Virus record (IMG/VR): IMGVR_UViG_3300021197_001826
Location: 1-23,285 of that record
DNA: 23,285 nucleotides
Direction: 5' to 3' (one strand)
Source: a virus
Shown: in pieces, positions 6,847 to 15,997 of the stretch
How positions within the stretch are numbered: the stretch's first letter is position 1
How the letters are laid out: each line of letters begins with the position of its first letter
Program-made: the position numbers and the translations under genes
Notes under the pieces: model-generated
Databases searched by the model: none
The model's input: the letters and a program-made list of their open reading frames with translations, nothing else
What the model was told of the DNA's origin: nothing

Positions 6847-8025
6847 ATGATATATTCAATTAAAGCAAATAGAGACACAACACTATACGAATTTACTTCT
6901 AGTATGAATACCGGGGTAGACGAAGTACTACAAATACAAAAAATTGTTTCAGCATCTAATACTGCTAAAACGTTTAACTCTAGAATACTAATTGATTTTG
7001 ATTTGTCAGTTTTATCTAGCTCCGTTGCAGCAGGAGTATTAGGCGAAAATTATCCAAATACTTCATCCCCTAAATACTATCTTAACTTATATACTCTACA
7101 AGCAGCTGCAATTGATTATAAGTACGGAATAGAAGCTTTTCCAGTAAGCGAATCGTGGAATATGGGTAAAGGAAGAAGAATAGACCGTCAAAGTGAAGGT
7201 GGAGTAATAGTTACCCAAACAGAAGGCTCTAGTTGGAAATATAGAGATGGAGAAAAATACTTTGGTACCCAATGGGCTAGCGGTAGTGTACTTGAAGGGT
7301 CAGACGGTACTGGATCTTTTTCAAATAATCCTGGAGGAGGAACATGGTATTTCAATTCAGGTAGTGCTTCACAGTCGTTTGATTATGAATTAACAGATTT
7401 AAGATTAGACGTTACTGATATAGTAAATAATTGGTTTAACACAGAAATTGAACAAAATGGATTTATAGTACTTAGAAGTGGATCGCAAGAGTCAGGAGAA
7501 GTTGATGAAGAGAGAAATGGAAAGCCTCTTGGAGAACTCAGCTTTTTCTCAACTGATACCCATACCGTATACCAACCAAAACTAGAAGTCGTAACAAAAG
7601 ATTTCGTGTATGACACAGCTCTACAAGTATTAGATACCACGTTAACAGAAAGTATTGTTGACATTAAAAATTTAAAATCAAAATATAACTCAAAGTCTAG
7701 AGAAACATTTAGACTTGTTGTCAGAGAAAAATTCCCAGCAAAAACATATGATACGGTATCAGCCGCTCTAACACAAATGGTTTTACCCGAACAAACATAC
7801 TATTCTGTTAGAGACTATGTAACTGATGAAGTTGTAATTCCTTTTGATGAGCCTGGTACTCAATTGTCTGCTGATAGCAATGGAAACCATTTTAAACTTT
7901 GGATGGACCAATTTTATCCTGAAAGAAGATATAGGTTTATATTTAAAACTATTGGAGGAGACGTTGATTTTCCAACTAGTCAATCTCTTTTTGATAACGA
8001 TTATATATTTAAGGTGATTAACTAA
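6847..8025 (+). CDS. Baseplate/tail structural protein with DNRLRE-like domain
   Basis: Residues about 1-250 of this 392-residue protein follow the DNRLRE (CBM96-type) pattern: RDTTLYE near the start, SRILIDFDLSVL, a strand LNLYTLQAA, aromatic Trp-rich turns (SESWNMGKG, GSSWKYRDG), LDVTDIVNNWF, NGFIVLRSG, and PKLEVVTKD closing the fold. The remaining 140 residues are beta-rich with no known motif. The DNRLRE fold in other proteins is linked to carbohydrate binding. On a baseplate it could be a structural sandwich or a glycan-binding module. It follows gp6 where T4 has gp7 and gp8, and its stop overlaps the next start codon by one base (TAATG), indicating translational coupling. Confidence 0.75.
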   Translation: MIYSIKANRDTTLYEFTSSMNTGVDEVLQIQKIVSASNTAKTFNSRILIDFDLSVLSSSVAAGVLGENYPNTSSPKYYLNLYTLQAAAIDYKYGIEAFPVSESWNMGKGRRIDRQSEGGVIVTQTEGSSWKYRDGEKYFGTQWASGSVLEGSDGTGSFSNNPGGGTWYFNSGSASQSFDYELTDLRLDVTDIVNNWFNTEIEQNGFIVLRSGSQESGEVDEERNGKPLGELSFFSTDTHTVYQPKLEVVTKDFVYDTALQVLDTTLTESIVDIKNLKSKYNSKSRETFRLVVREKFPAKTYDTVSAALTQMVLPEQTYYSVRDYVTDEVVIPFDEPGTQLSADSNGNHFKLWMDQFYPERRYRFIFKTIGGDVDFPTSQSLFDNDYIFKVIN

Positions 8026-9395
8026 TGGCATACTCAAACAAAGGAAAATTTAGAAGAACTTCTCCTAAAAAATCTAGAAGCAATAAGCGTAGGTTTCCAA
8101 CTAGCCCTATAACGCCTAGATCAAATAAATATGGAGCAAATAAACTTGTCAGGCCTGTAAAGGGTACATCTAATAGGTTTGAAGTTATTGATGAAGAATA
8201 TACTCCTTTTGCACGAGCCTGTAAAATTGAGCTAGCAAAAGAAAACCCAGAGCAATTTGAATATAGAGATGATTTCGATTATTCACTAGGTTCAATATCA
8301 ATACGACCATCCGATAAAAACAGAATAGCTTCTGACGAAGGAGACGAAGACGGAAACAATCAAGTCGCAACAGAAAAAGTTGTGCGCAACCCAGCAGGAA
8401 TAATAATTTCAACAGAAGATAGCGAAGAAAATGGAGAACGAATGGTGATTGCAAACGCTCGATATGTTTTTGACAACGCAGACTTTAGAAGGATAGTTGA
8501 TACTGAAATTACTGAACTAGCAGTTCAACCTCAACCATTAGACGGTCCAAATAAAGCACCTATAGTGATAGATACCCAATGTTATCCAGGATATGGATTA
8601 TTAGATGGTAGTAGAAGTGATGGATACACCATTCAAACACTACCAGAGCTAGGAGAACCTAGTTATCAAATACCATCTAATAATAATGTTGCTTTTTATG
8701 CAGATGCATATAGTTATATTGATGATGACGGTACTAGAAAAAACGAAGGATTAACCTACATTTGGAGATTTACAGCAGACGGAATAGGAAATGCCCAAGC
8801 TGCAATAGTTGGAAACGAACCTGTTCTTAGACTATATAATGTTCAACTACAACAACGAGGTAGATATACTTGTGAGGTTCAAAACGAAAAAGGTAGCTCG
8901 TATACAAAAACTATATTTCTTAACCCTCTTGGAGGTTTATTAAGGGAATTAGATGACAATGGATTACCAACTGGAGCTCTTGTTAGAGATGACGATCATG
9001 ACGCAGAATTTAGTCAATTTGATTCATACTTTGACTATGACACAGAAGATGGACGATGGTTCTTAGTAGACTGGAATGGAAACCAGTGGGTAGAGTCAAA
9101 TCAAGAACCAAACTTCTATAAAGGAAAAGATTTGCCTAAGTCAACAAACCAAGCAAAGACTATAATTTCAAAGGCAAGCGCTATAGCAACTAGAAGTCAA
9201 AACCTTTCTAGGTCAAGGGCAATTGGAAAGTATTTTCAAGATTCAACTTCAAATATTTTCTTTATTGAACCAGGAAAACCAAACGTTAAATTTACAAGTA
9301 TGAGTGAATATGAATCCCATAAAGAAACAACAGGATTTACTTTCCAAGGAACAAACGAAGTAGATAAATTAACGTATAAAGACCAGGAGCTCTAA
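8025..9395 (+). CDS. Tail structural protein with Ig-like domain and basic N-terminal tail
   Basis: This 456-residue protein begins with about 45 residues rich in Lys, Arg, Ser and Pro (FRRTSPKKSRSNKRRFPTSP), probably disordered. An Ig-like domain spans about residues 215-300, with the core W247 (YIWRF) and the YxC signature Y281-x-C283 (GRYTCEVQNEKG). The usual B-strand cysteine is replaced (VAFYADA), so the typical disulfide is absent. After it come an acidic Tyr/Asp-rich stretch (about 325-365) and a helical, basic segment. Ig domains on phage structural proteins are usually surface-exposed and may bind glycans weakly. The gene lies between the DNRLRE-like and the giant wedge protein, so it is probably a baseplate or fibre-connecting component. 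Confidence 0.8.
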   Translation: MAYSNKGKFRRTSPKKSRSNKRRFPTSPITPRSNKYGANKLVRPVKGTSNRFEVIDEEYTPFARACKIELAKENPEQFEYRDDFDYSLGSISIRPSDKNRIASDEGDEDGNNQVATEKVVRNPAGIIISTEDSEENGERMVIANARYVFDNADFRRIVDTEITELAVQPQPLDGPNKAPIVIDTQCYPGYGLLDGSRSDGYTIQTLPELGEPSYQIPSNNNVAFYADAYSYIDDDGTRKNEGLTYIWRFTADGIGNAQAAIVGNEPVLRLYNVQLQQRGRYTCEVQNEKGSSYTKTIFLNPLGGLLRELDDNGLPTGALVRDDDHDAEFSQFDSYFDYDTEDGRWFLVDWNGNQWVESNQEPNFYKGKDLPKSTNQAKTIISKASAIATRSQNLSRSRAIGKYFQDSTSNIFFIEPGKPNVKFTSMSEYESHKETTGFTFQGTNEVDKLTYKDQEL

Positions 9396-9402
9396 AATAT
9401 AT

Positions 9403-12400
9403 ATGGCAACTAGAATAAATACATACGACCCAAAAGATATAAAGCTTATTAGAAGTAGACCAATGTTTACCAACTTTGGAACCGGTTTATTTGATGACTA
9501 TGTTGAAATGCACGTTGTTAGCGGAGATAACACTTTAGAGAGTGCATATAATATTAGCACTTGGTCTGTTAACGAAGAAGATACAAAAAATCAATCTCCA
9601 ACGATTCAACTTAGTATTCACGACGATATAAGAAATCTTGGATATAGGTCTGGCCGATTTGATGTACAGTATAATTTCTTTAGAAATATTGTAGGTAATA
9701 ATTTTGATAGTTTAATTATAGACGAAATATCAAACAGTCGTATGGAAATAAGGGTTAGACCAAAAGATCCTGACAACTCAGCATTATCTGATGAATTTTT
9801 AGCCTTTGGAAGACGAGAACAAAACCCAGACTTAATAGACGTAGAGGTAGATTTTTACCGTGATGTAAGACTAAACTTTGGTGGAAATGAAATAGTCTTA
9901 GCAACCAACTGGCTAGTTGACTACAAAGCATACCCAGAACCACCACACTCTTTGGTAATAAAACTATACGAACCGCTACCAGGCGATATCGAAGAAAAAG
10001 ATGAGTTATGGATAGTTAAAGCCATAATAGAATCTATAACTGAACCTATACTTGTAGAGTATACACCACCTACTGCCCAGCCAAACTTCCTAGCTTCAGC
10101 TGATTTTAGCATACCTATTCAATATGATACCCCTACCCCAACCGGTTGGAAAACCTTTGACGATTTAGTTGGCACACAACCAACTGTTAGAGATAAAATA
10201 TTAGACAGACTATCTCAAAAAACAGGAAGTTTAGGTGACGTTAGATTAAATTTTGATTTTAAAATGCAAGGAACAGATTTTTCTAATCTAGTTCATTTTG
10301 GTAGTGCAGTTGAAAAGTTAGAAAACTTTAAATACAAATTACAACAAATAGAAGGATATGATACTTCAATCTCTTCTCTTTCAACAGACTTGATTGGATT
10401 GTCAGGAACTGCAGCAACAGGTTCTCCTCACTACAAACTAAATATTACAAAATTTACAAACTTGAAAAGGCAACTAATAAGCACGTTTGATGAGTTTGAA
10501 CAACATTTATATTACAATAAAGATACCCATGAATCTTCATCATATGGAGAATTTTGGCCTTTAACATGGCCTAAAAATTCAGACACGCAACCGTTTAATT
10601 TAGAAAGCGTTAATTCTGTAGAAGCTCAAAGTTGGTTTGGAAGCATAACGCCTGGTGACAAATACTTCGGTACTGGAGCAATATATTCTGCTTCTATTTT
10701 TGATGTAAATAACCAAAATAGCCTTAAAAATCTTATTCCTTCCCACATTAGAGAAGACGAAAATAACCGCAGCTTTGAACTATATATTGATATGATGTCT
10801 CAGCACTTTGACTACATATATTCCTATACCAAAGAGCTTTTATCTATTCACGATAGAAGTAATCCTCTATATGAAGGATTATCTAAAGATCTTATTCAGC
10901 CAGTACTCGAGTCCTTTGGATGGTATCCTCACCAAGGATTTGATTTCAATGACCTATGGGAATATACAAATGGAACAGATGTTTCTGGAAGTTATGGTAA
11001 CGCAAATATAAACTATACAACAGATTTTAGTCAATCAATTACGTACGCAAACAATACGCAAGCAACTGAATCGTTTTCAAAAGAAGATATATCAAAAGAA
11101 CTGTGGAAAAGAATATTAAATAATCTTCCAATGATTTATAAGACAAAGGGAACGGAAAGAAGTGTTAGAGCAATAACTAATCTTTATGGTTTACCATCTA
11201 CAATATTAAAGGTATATGAATATGGAGGTCCTCAAAAACTTCCAAATAGACATTCTAAGATAATATATGATAAGTTTAATTATGCTTTAAGAATAGAAAG
11301 TAGTTCTGCCTTTGGAGGAGCACATCTTGAAGCTCCTTGGGCCGTTGCAACTGCTGATGTTGGCCCACAAAGGTACCCAGATACAGTTGAATTTAGATTT
11401 AAAATACCAGATTTATCTCATCAAGGAGTTATTGCAAATTCAAAATTAAAAAAGAACACTGTACTTTGGAATACTCATAGTGGTAGTTTATCAATAATAG
11501 CTGAACACACAACATCAATGAATCCATCGGCTCCAACAGACAGTCCATATGGAAGACTTGTCTTTGCATTGAGTGGAAGCCATGGCGTTTCTTCAGTTAC
11601 TGCTTCTACAGATTATGGTCCAATTTTTGACGGAGATTTTTGGAACGTTGCATTCATGAGATATGATGCAGAAAAGCTTGATAAAGTTCTACATGACTAT
11701 GCCTTTACAGAATCGGTATCAATAAATGACCATCACGGCCAAAGTTTAACATACGATTTATTTTGTAAAAAACAAGGAGACTTTAGTGCGTTTGGAAGAA
11801 TAAGTCATAATCTTACTGCCAGCCATTTAACAGATGGAACAACTGAAGCAGGGTTTGTATTAAATTCTGCATGGGGAAAAGCAGCTTCTGGTTCTGGTTT
11901 AGCAGATGACGATTATCCAACAGCTGAAACAGCAAGTACCCTCCGTCAATACTTAGGAGGTGATCCAGACACGGCAATTTGGGCAGGAAACTTAGCAGAA
12001 GAATTTAATTCTTTATCTGAGGCAAAAACTTTATCAGGGTCTGTTCAAGAATGGAGAGTCTATCACAACCATTTAACAGAGTCATATTTTAACTATCACG
12101 TTTCAGCGCCTAGAACAATTGCAAACTCTACAAATGAGACTAGTTCATTTTCCGATTTGATAGCTAGATGGAGTCTTGGTGCTAACTTACATAAGGTTGA
12201 CTTTGTAAATGGAGCTGTAGTTTCATCTAGCCACCCAGATAATTCATATACAAGATTTAGACTTCTTAATGCTGACGGCACTCATGCAGCAGATATACAA
12301 ACTTCAGCATCTTTTAGAGGATTTACAAATACTGGATTATTGCAATACGAAGAAGTTGAAGAAAGATATTATACTCTTAGTCCTAGAAACATTGGACCTT

Positions 12401-14040
12401 CTCCATATTCTGAAAAAATAAGACTTGAAAATAACGAACTAAGAGGAAATCTTTCGGTTGAAAATAAAAAAGAATTTAGTTCGGCAGATAAAAACCCGGT
12501 AGACGAAAATAGACTTGGTATTTACTTCTCTCCAGTAGACGAAGTAGAATTAGATATAGCTCATGAGTTTGGACCGTTTGAATATGATGATTTTGTTGGA
12601 GCTCCAAGTGACGAATATAAACCATCATACGGATCTTTAAAAGATTTACGTGAAAAATATTTTAGAAAATATACGGGTAATCCGTCATTTTTTGACTTTT
12701 TATATATATTAAAATATTTTGATGATTCATTATTTAGAACAGTAAGGCAATTATTACCTGCTAGAACAAACGCACAGGTTGGATTATTAGTTAAACCTCA
12801 CGGACTAGAAAGACCTAAAATTATATCAAGACCTAGTGCTAGCCTTGAAGGATACAGTTTTAAAGATGGCGCAACTAATAATTTTCAACAAACAGTAATT
12901 AATGGATCTATAAATTTATTTATAGCATCTGCTAGCGGAAACACTACTGAAGTTGGAGGAGTATATAAAGAAATATCTCAAAGCGCGTTAACCGACCCAG
13001 CAAACGACCCAGACGGAAATAGAAATCAAACATACTACAAGGGACTTGTTCCAGCAGCAAGCTATTCTTTTGATAAAGGAAGAAGAACTGGTACCCAAGC
13101 CTTAACAGCTGCCCACAAAAACCAACAGATAAATAAAAACTTTGTTGCAACAACAAACAAAGAAAGAGAACAGGCCTTAATAAATACAGCCGTTGGTGAA
13201 TTAGAAGGTGGAGTAGATTATGCAGGATACTATGACCATAGGTTTGAAGGGTCAAGATACATATATACAACTGTAGATTTATCTAACGTCTCGGCAACAG
13301 GAGAAAATGGTGCTAGAATTTGGAATCCTTATTGGGAAAGAGATAGTATTGGTATGACAATACATACTCCTCCTCACCCAAATATACACGCTGGTGGAGG
13401 TGGCGGTAATTTAGACAATTACACGTGTTCTTATAGTTCATATGAAGGGATTGTAATTAGTAGTTCTGCACAAGAAGGAGACGCAGTAACAGATGCCTAT
13501 CATAAGTGGGGATTAAATAGAAAGTTTACAACTGAAATAACTATACCATTTGTTAGTCAATCTAGATTTTCATTTGAAAGAAAAAAACAATTATTTTATT
13601 ATGCATCAGCGTATAGCCAATCTTTAGGAAGGCCAATTCCTGAAAGTCATATATTATCAAATAGGGTTAGTGACTATGTAGGAGATAGATTATTTGGAAC
13701 ACCAATACCATCTCATTCCTTATCAGAAGCTGCTCAATTTCAAGACTATAAAGCAACAGCAATTCACAATGTATATTATAACGGGTGTAAGCTTGTTGGA
13801 TCTGATTTTAATATGGAATCTTCTCAAACCATTGATGGTGGACCAGTAGTAGAATTTAATGAAATAAGTCCATATAAGTATGTTGCAGCAGATGATGGAG
13901 CAGACGGAAAGATTAGAACGGCTGGAGAAGGAACTGGTGGTGGCCCACAAAGAGTAACAAACATAACTAGAGGTGGAGCTTCTGGAAGGGTGAATGCTAG
14001 ACCTAATCCTAGAACCGGAAGGTTTAATAGAGGAAGCTAA
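9403..14040 (+). CDS. Giant baseplate/tail protein with tail-protein-I-like motif and lectin-like domain
   Basis: This 1545-residue protein is the largest in the window. The N-terminal 220 residues are a beta-rich domain. At about 565-612 lies ELWKRILNNLPMIYKTKGTE followed by RSVRAITNLYGLP and KVYEYGG, which resembles the phage tail protein I (P2 gpI-like) / large-wedge pattern. Residues about 655-905 look like a concanavalin/LamG-type sandwich (VEFRFKIPDL, GRLVFALSGS, FWNVAFMRYD, VQEWRVY). A second conserved-looking helical stretch occurs at about 1095-1140 (FFDFLYILKYFDDSLFRTVR). The C-terminus is Gly/Arg-rich and basic. By position and size it may occupy the role of T4 gp7 (1032 residues), but direct homology is not claimed. 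AGGAG lies 13 bases before the ATG, a long spacing. Confidence 0.85.
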   Translation: MATRINTYDPKDIKLIRSRPMFTNFGTGLFDDYVEMHVVSGDNTLESAYNISTWSVNEEDTKNQSPTIQLSIHDDIRNLGYRSGRFDVQYNFFRNIVGNNFDSLIIDEISNSRMEIRVRPKDPDNSALSDEFLAFGRREQNPDLIDVEVDFYRDVRLNFGGNEIVLATNWLVDYKAYPEPPHSLVIKLYEPLPGDIEEKDELWIVKAIIESITEPILVEYTPPTAQPNFLASADFSIPIQYDTPTPTGWKTFDDLVGTQPTVRDKILDRLSQKTGSLGDVRLNFDFKMQGTDFSNLVHFGSAVEKLENFKYKLQQIEGYDTSISSLSTDLIGLSGTAATGSPHYKLNITKFTNLKRQLISTFDEFEQHLYYNKDTHESSSYGEFWPLTWPKNSDTQPFNLESVNSVEAQSWFGSITPGDKYFGTGAIYSASIFDVNNQNSLKNLIPSHIREDENNRSFELYIDMMSQHFDYIYSYTKELLSIHDRSNPLYEGLSKDLIQPVLESFGWYPHQGFDFNDLWEYTNGTDVSGSYGNANINYTTDFSQSITYANNTQATESFSKEDISKELWKRILNNLPMIYKTKGTERSVRAITNLYGLPSTILKVYEYGGPQKLPNRHSKIIYDKFNYALRIESSSAFGGAHLEAPWAVATADVGPQRYPDTVEFRFKIPDLSHQGVIANSKLKKNTVLWNTHSGSLSIIAEHTTSMNPSAPTDSPYGRLVFALSGSHGVSSVTASTDYGPIFDGDFWNVAFMRYDAEKLDKVLHDYAFTESVSINDHHGQSLTYDLFCKKQGDFSAFGRISHNLTASHLTDGTTEAGFVLNSAWGKAASGSGLADDDYPTAETASTLRQYLGGDPDTAIWAGNLAEEFNSLSEAKTLSGSVQEWRVYHNHLTESYFNYHVSAPRTIANSTNETSSFSDLIARWSLGANLHKVDFVNGAVVSSSHPDNSYTRFRLLNADGTHAADIQTSASFRGFTNTGLLQYEEVEERYYTLSPRNIGPSPYSEKIRLENNELRGNLSVENKKEFSSADKNPVDENRLGIYFSPVDEVELDIAHEFGPFEYDDFVGAPSDEYKPSYGSLKDLREKYFRKYTGNPSFFDFLYILKYFDDSLFRTVRQLLPARTNAQVGLLVKPHGLERPKIISRPSASLEGYSFKDGATNNFQQTVINGSINLFIASASGNTTEVGGVYKEISQSALTDPANDPDGNRNQTYYKGLVPAASYSFDKGRRTGTQALTAAHKNQQINKNFVATTNKEREQALINTAVGELEGGVDYAGYYDHRFEGSRYIYTTVDLSNVSATGENGARIWNPYWERDSIGMTIHTPPHPNIHAGGGGGNLDNYTCSYSSYEGIVISSSAQEGDAVTDAYHKWGLNRKFTTEITIPFVSQSRFSFERKKQLFYYASAYSQSLGRPIPESHILSNRVSDYVGDRLFGTPIPSHSLSEAAQFQDYKATAIHNVYYNGCKLVGSDFNMESSQTIDGGPVVEFNEISPYKYVAADDGADGKIRTAGEGTGGGPQRVTNITRGGASGRVNARPNPRTGRFNRGS

Positions 14041-14065
14041 ACTGAACTAATTTTATAGAAAAGAT

Positions 14066-14074
14066 ATATTTATA
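14066..14074 (+). promoter_or_regulatory. Candidate phage promoter element, ATATTTATA
   Basis: GATATATTTATATAC (14063-14077) holds the fourth copy of the nonamer, in the 63-base gap after the giant wedge gene and about 30 bases before the next ATG. An AAGGAG ribosome-binding site lies between it and the ATG. This is one of the few sizeable gaps in the tail cluster. No terminator hairpin precedes it. Confidence 0.5.
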
Positions 14075-14103
14075 TACGAATAAAAATGTAAGGAGTACAC
14101 AAT

Positions 14104-14775
14104 ATGGGATATTTAGATAAAACAACAATAACAGTCGACGCAATTTTAACAAAAAAAGGTAGAGAACTTTTAGCAAAGGGTTCTGAATTTTTTAATATTT
14201 CGCAGTTTGCATTAGCAGATGATGAAATAGACTATAATTTATGGGACGTTAATCACTCTCTTGGATCAAACTATTACGGTCAAGCTATCGAAGCTTTGCC
14301 ATTAGTTGAAGCAGTTCCAGACGAAACACAAACTATGAAATATAAACTGGTAACTTTACCTAAAAATGTTGCAAGAATGCCTGTTTTATCTGTACAACCT
14401 TCTGCAATAACTCTTACAGTTGGAGGTCAGCAAGCAACTATTACTCCTACAACAGTTAACTTTGCTGGTGGAAATAATACTTATGGATATACTGCTATTT
14501 TATCTGATACAGATGCAGCCTACTTAAATATTGCTCCAGGAGGAGAAATAGACAGTAGATTTAATCCAACCATTGCAGATTTTGCTGGTGACAGTACTAA
14601 GTCTATTTCTGTTGTTGGTAGAAGATTTCAAATTGTTGCAAAACCTCAACCTATTGAAACAAAAACAGCAACAATAACCATTATTGGTAACGAAACTGGT
14701 GGAGTACAAACAATAAGCTTAACAGTTAATAAAGAAAACTTAAGTTCTAATATATTAGAACGAGCAGTATATTAA
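14104..14775 (+). CDS. Virion structural protein with C-terminal Ig/BACON-like domain
   Basis: This 223-residue protein has a compact N-terminal domain (about 1-88) starting GYLDKTTITVDAILTKKGRE and containing FNISQFALADDEIDYNLWD. I recall this block as common in tailed-phage structural genes but cannot name a function. Residues about 98-215 form a beta-sandwich resembling Ig-like or BACON domains (ITLTVGGQQATITP, YGYTAILSDTDAAYLNI, KTATITIIGNETGG, ISLTVN). It has the best ribosome-binding site of the late genes (AAGGAG) and its own promoter-like box, suggesting high expression, as for an abundant virion component. BACON/Ig domains are often surface decorations that bind glycans; that role is inferred. 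Confidence 0.78.
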   Translation: MGYLDKTTITVDAILTKKGRELLAKGSEFFNISQFALADDEIDYNLWDVNHSLGSNYYGQAIEALPLVEAVPDETQTMKYKLVTLPKNVARMPVLSVQPSAITLTVGGQQATITPTTVNFAGGNNTYGYTAILSDTDAAYLNIAPGGEIDSRFNPTIADFAGDSTKSISVVGRRFQIVAKPQPIETKTATITIIGNETGGVQTISLTVNKENLSSNILERAVY

Positions 14776-14786
14776 GAGGATAAACC

Positions 14787-15983
14787 ATGGTAAAATATAG
14801 CGATAGATTTAGTCGTTCACCTAGAAGAAATCAAATAGAAAGGGTTGGACGTAGAAGAGACCTTCCAAGAATAAGACAAGTTAGAAGAAGACCAACGTCT
14901 CCAGTTCTACAACCATTATATAAAAGGTTTGGTGGAGATGACATCGTTGAAAGTGCAGATACTGATGTAATAACTGCAGCAATGTGGTCTAACCAAGATG
15001 GAGTTATGGGAACAGGAGAATTTCATACTTCTTCTGTACAAAGTGCTAGTTCCGGTGAATACTATTTAGACGTATTTAGACAAGCTGCGTCATCAAACGC
15101 AGACAGAGAATCTCAATTTTCTATAGCATATGGACACTTATACGGTTCAGGATCCCACCAACCACAATATGCAAGTGTTGGTTTTAGTCCTTCAAAAGCT
15201 ATATACTCTCAATACGCAAATCTTTTACTTGCACCAGACGATAATACGTTTTCTTTAACAAACAGGTCTGGATCATTATCTACCGATATTGAACAAATAT
15301 ATTCTGTAAATATACAAAGGAATAGATTTAAAGAAAAAGTAGACCCTGCAAACTGGGAATTACATATATCAGGAGCATATGACGTAAATAACGTACAATC
15401 CGCAGACAATGAAAAGAAAATAAAACTTATTGATGACTCTTCAGTATCTGATGGAAGCATTACTGAAGGTGGTAAGGTATATAAAATTGTTAGTGGTACC
15501 ATTGCAAACGGTCCAGCTGGAACATCCCCATTCACAGAGTACGGATTATTTTATCCAGACAATGGTGTATTAGTTTTAGATACACAAGGTATAGATGGAG
15601 AAATAGGGTTAAACATAAATTCTGAATCATATGCATATTGTGCAGATCCAGTAACTGTAAATAATCAAAATACTACTTTCTTTTTCGACCATTTATCAGA
15701 CGCAGGATATTTTGCTGCAAGAAACAAAGAAACAGTTCATGCTTCTCACTATTTTATTAGATTAAGAAACAACGAATATAATTTTAGTAATAACCCAACA
15801 TTTACTTCGGGTTCACAAGGAACGTTTACTCATCCAACCTTTTTTAAGGATCCTAAAGTTTATATAACAACTGTTGGTTTATACAACGATAATAACGAAT
15901 TACTGGCTGTTGCAAAATTAAGCAAGCCATTACTTAAAACATATAATAGAGAAGCTTTAATCAGAATTAAGTTAGAATACTAG
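14787..15983 (+). CDS. Tail structural protein with shared C-terminal module and Arg-rich N-terminus
   Basis: This 398-residue protein begins with about 47 residues very rich in Arg (RVGRRRDLPRIRQVRRRPTSP), probably disordered. It shares the string RRxPTSP with the N-terminal tail of the Ig-domain protein at 8025. The middle is beta-rich and Ser/Asp-rich. The last 150 residues form a module homologous to the end of the next gene's product: NNEYNFSNNPTF, then YITTVGLYND, LLAVAKLSKPL and a terminal strand. The shared module may be a common attachment or trimerisation unit. The start is supported by AAGAGGATAAACC. No enzyme motif is present. The role is probably an appendage or connector of the tail. 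Confidence 0.8.
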   Translation: MVKYSDRFSRSPRRNQIERVGRRRDLPRIRQVRRRPTSPVLQPLYKRFGGDDIVESADTDVITAAMWSNQDGVMGTGEFHTSSVQSASSGEYYLDVFRQAASSNADRESQFSIAYGHLYGSGSHQPQYASVGFSPSKAIYSQYANLLLAPDDNTFSLTNRSGSLSTDIEQIYSVNIQRNRFKEKVDPANWELHISGAYDVNNVQSADNEKKIKLIDDSSVSDGSITEGGKVYKIVSGTIANGPAGTSPFTEYGLFYPDNGVLVLDTQGIDGEIGLNINSESYAYCADPVTVNNQNTTFFFDHLSDAGYFAARNKETVHASHYFIRLRNNEYNFSNNPTFTSGSQGTFTHPTFFKDPKVYITTVGLYNDNNELLAVAKLSKPLLKTYNREALIRIKLEY

Positions 15984-15997
15984 ATTAGGGTAATGTT

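Noticed and set aside
12944-13270. Minus-strand open frames inside the large tail genes, also 15209-15535 and 22638-23054
   Set aside because: They are antisense shadows of well-supported coding regions, with Leu/Phe/Ser-rich translations and no domain logic.
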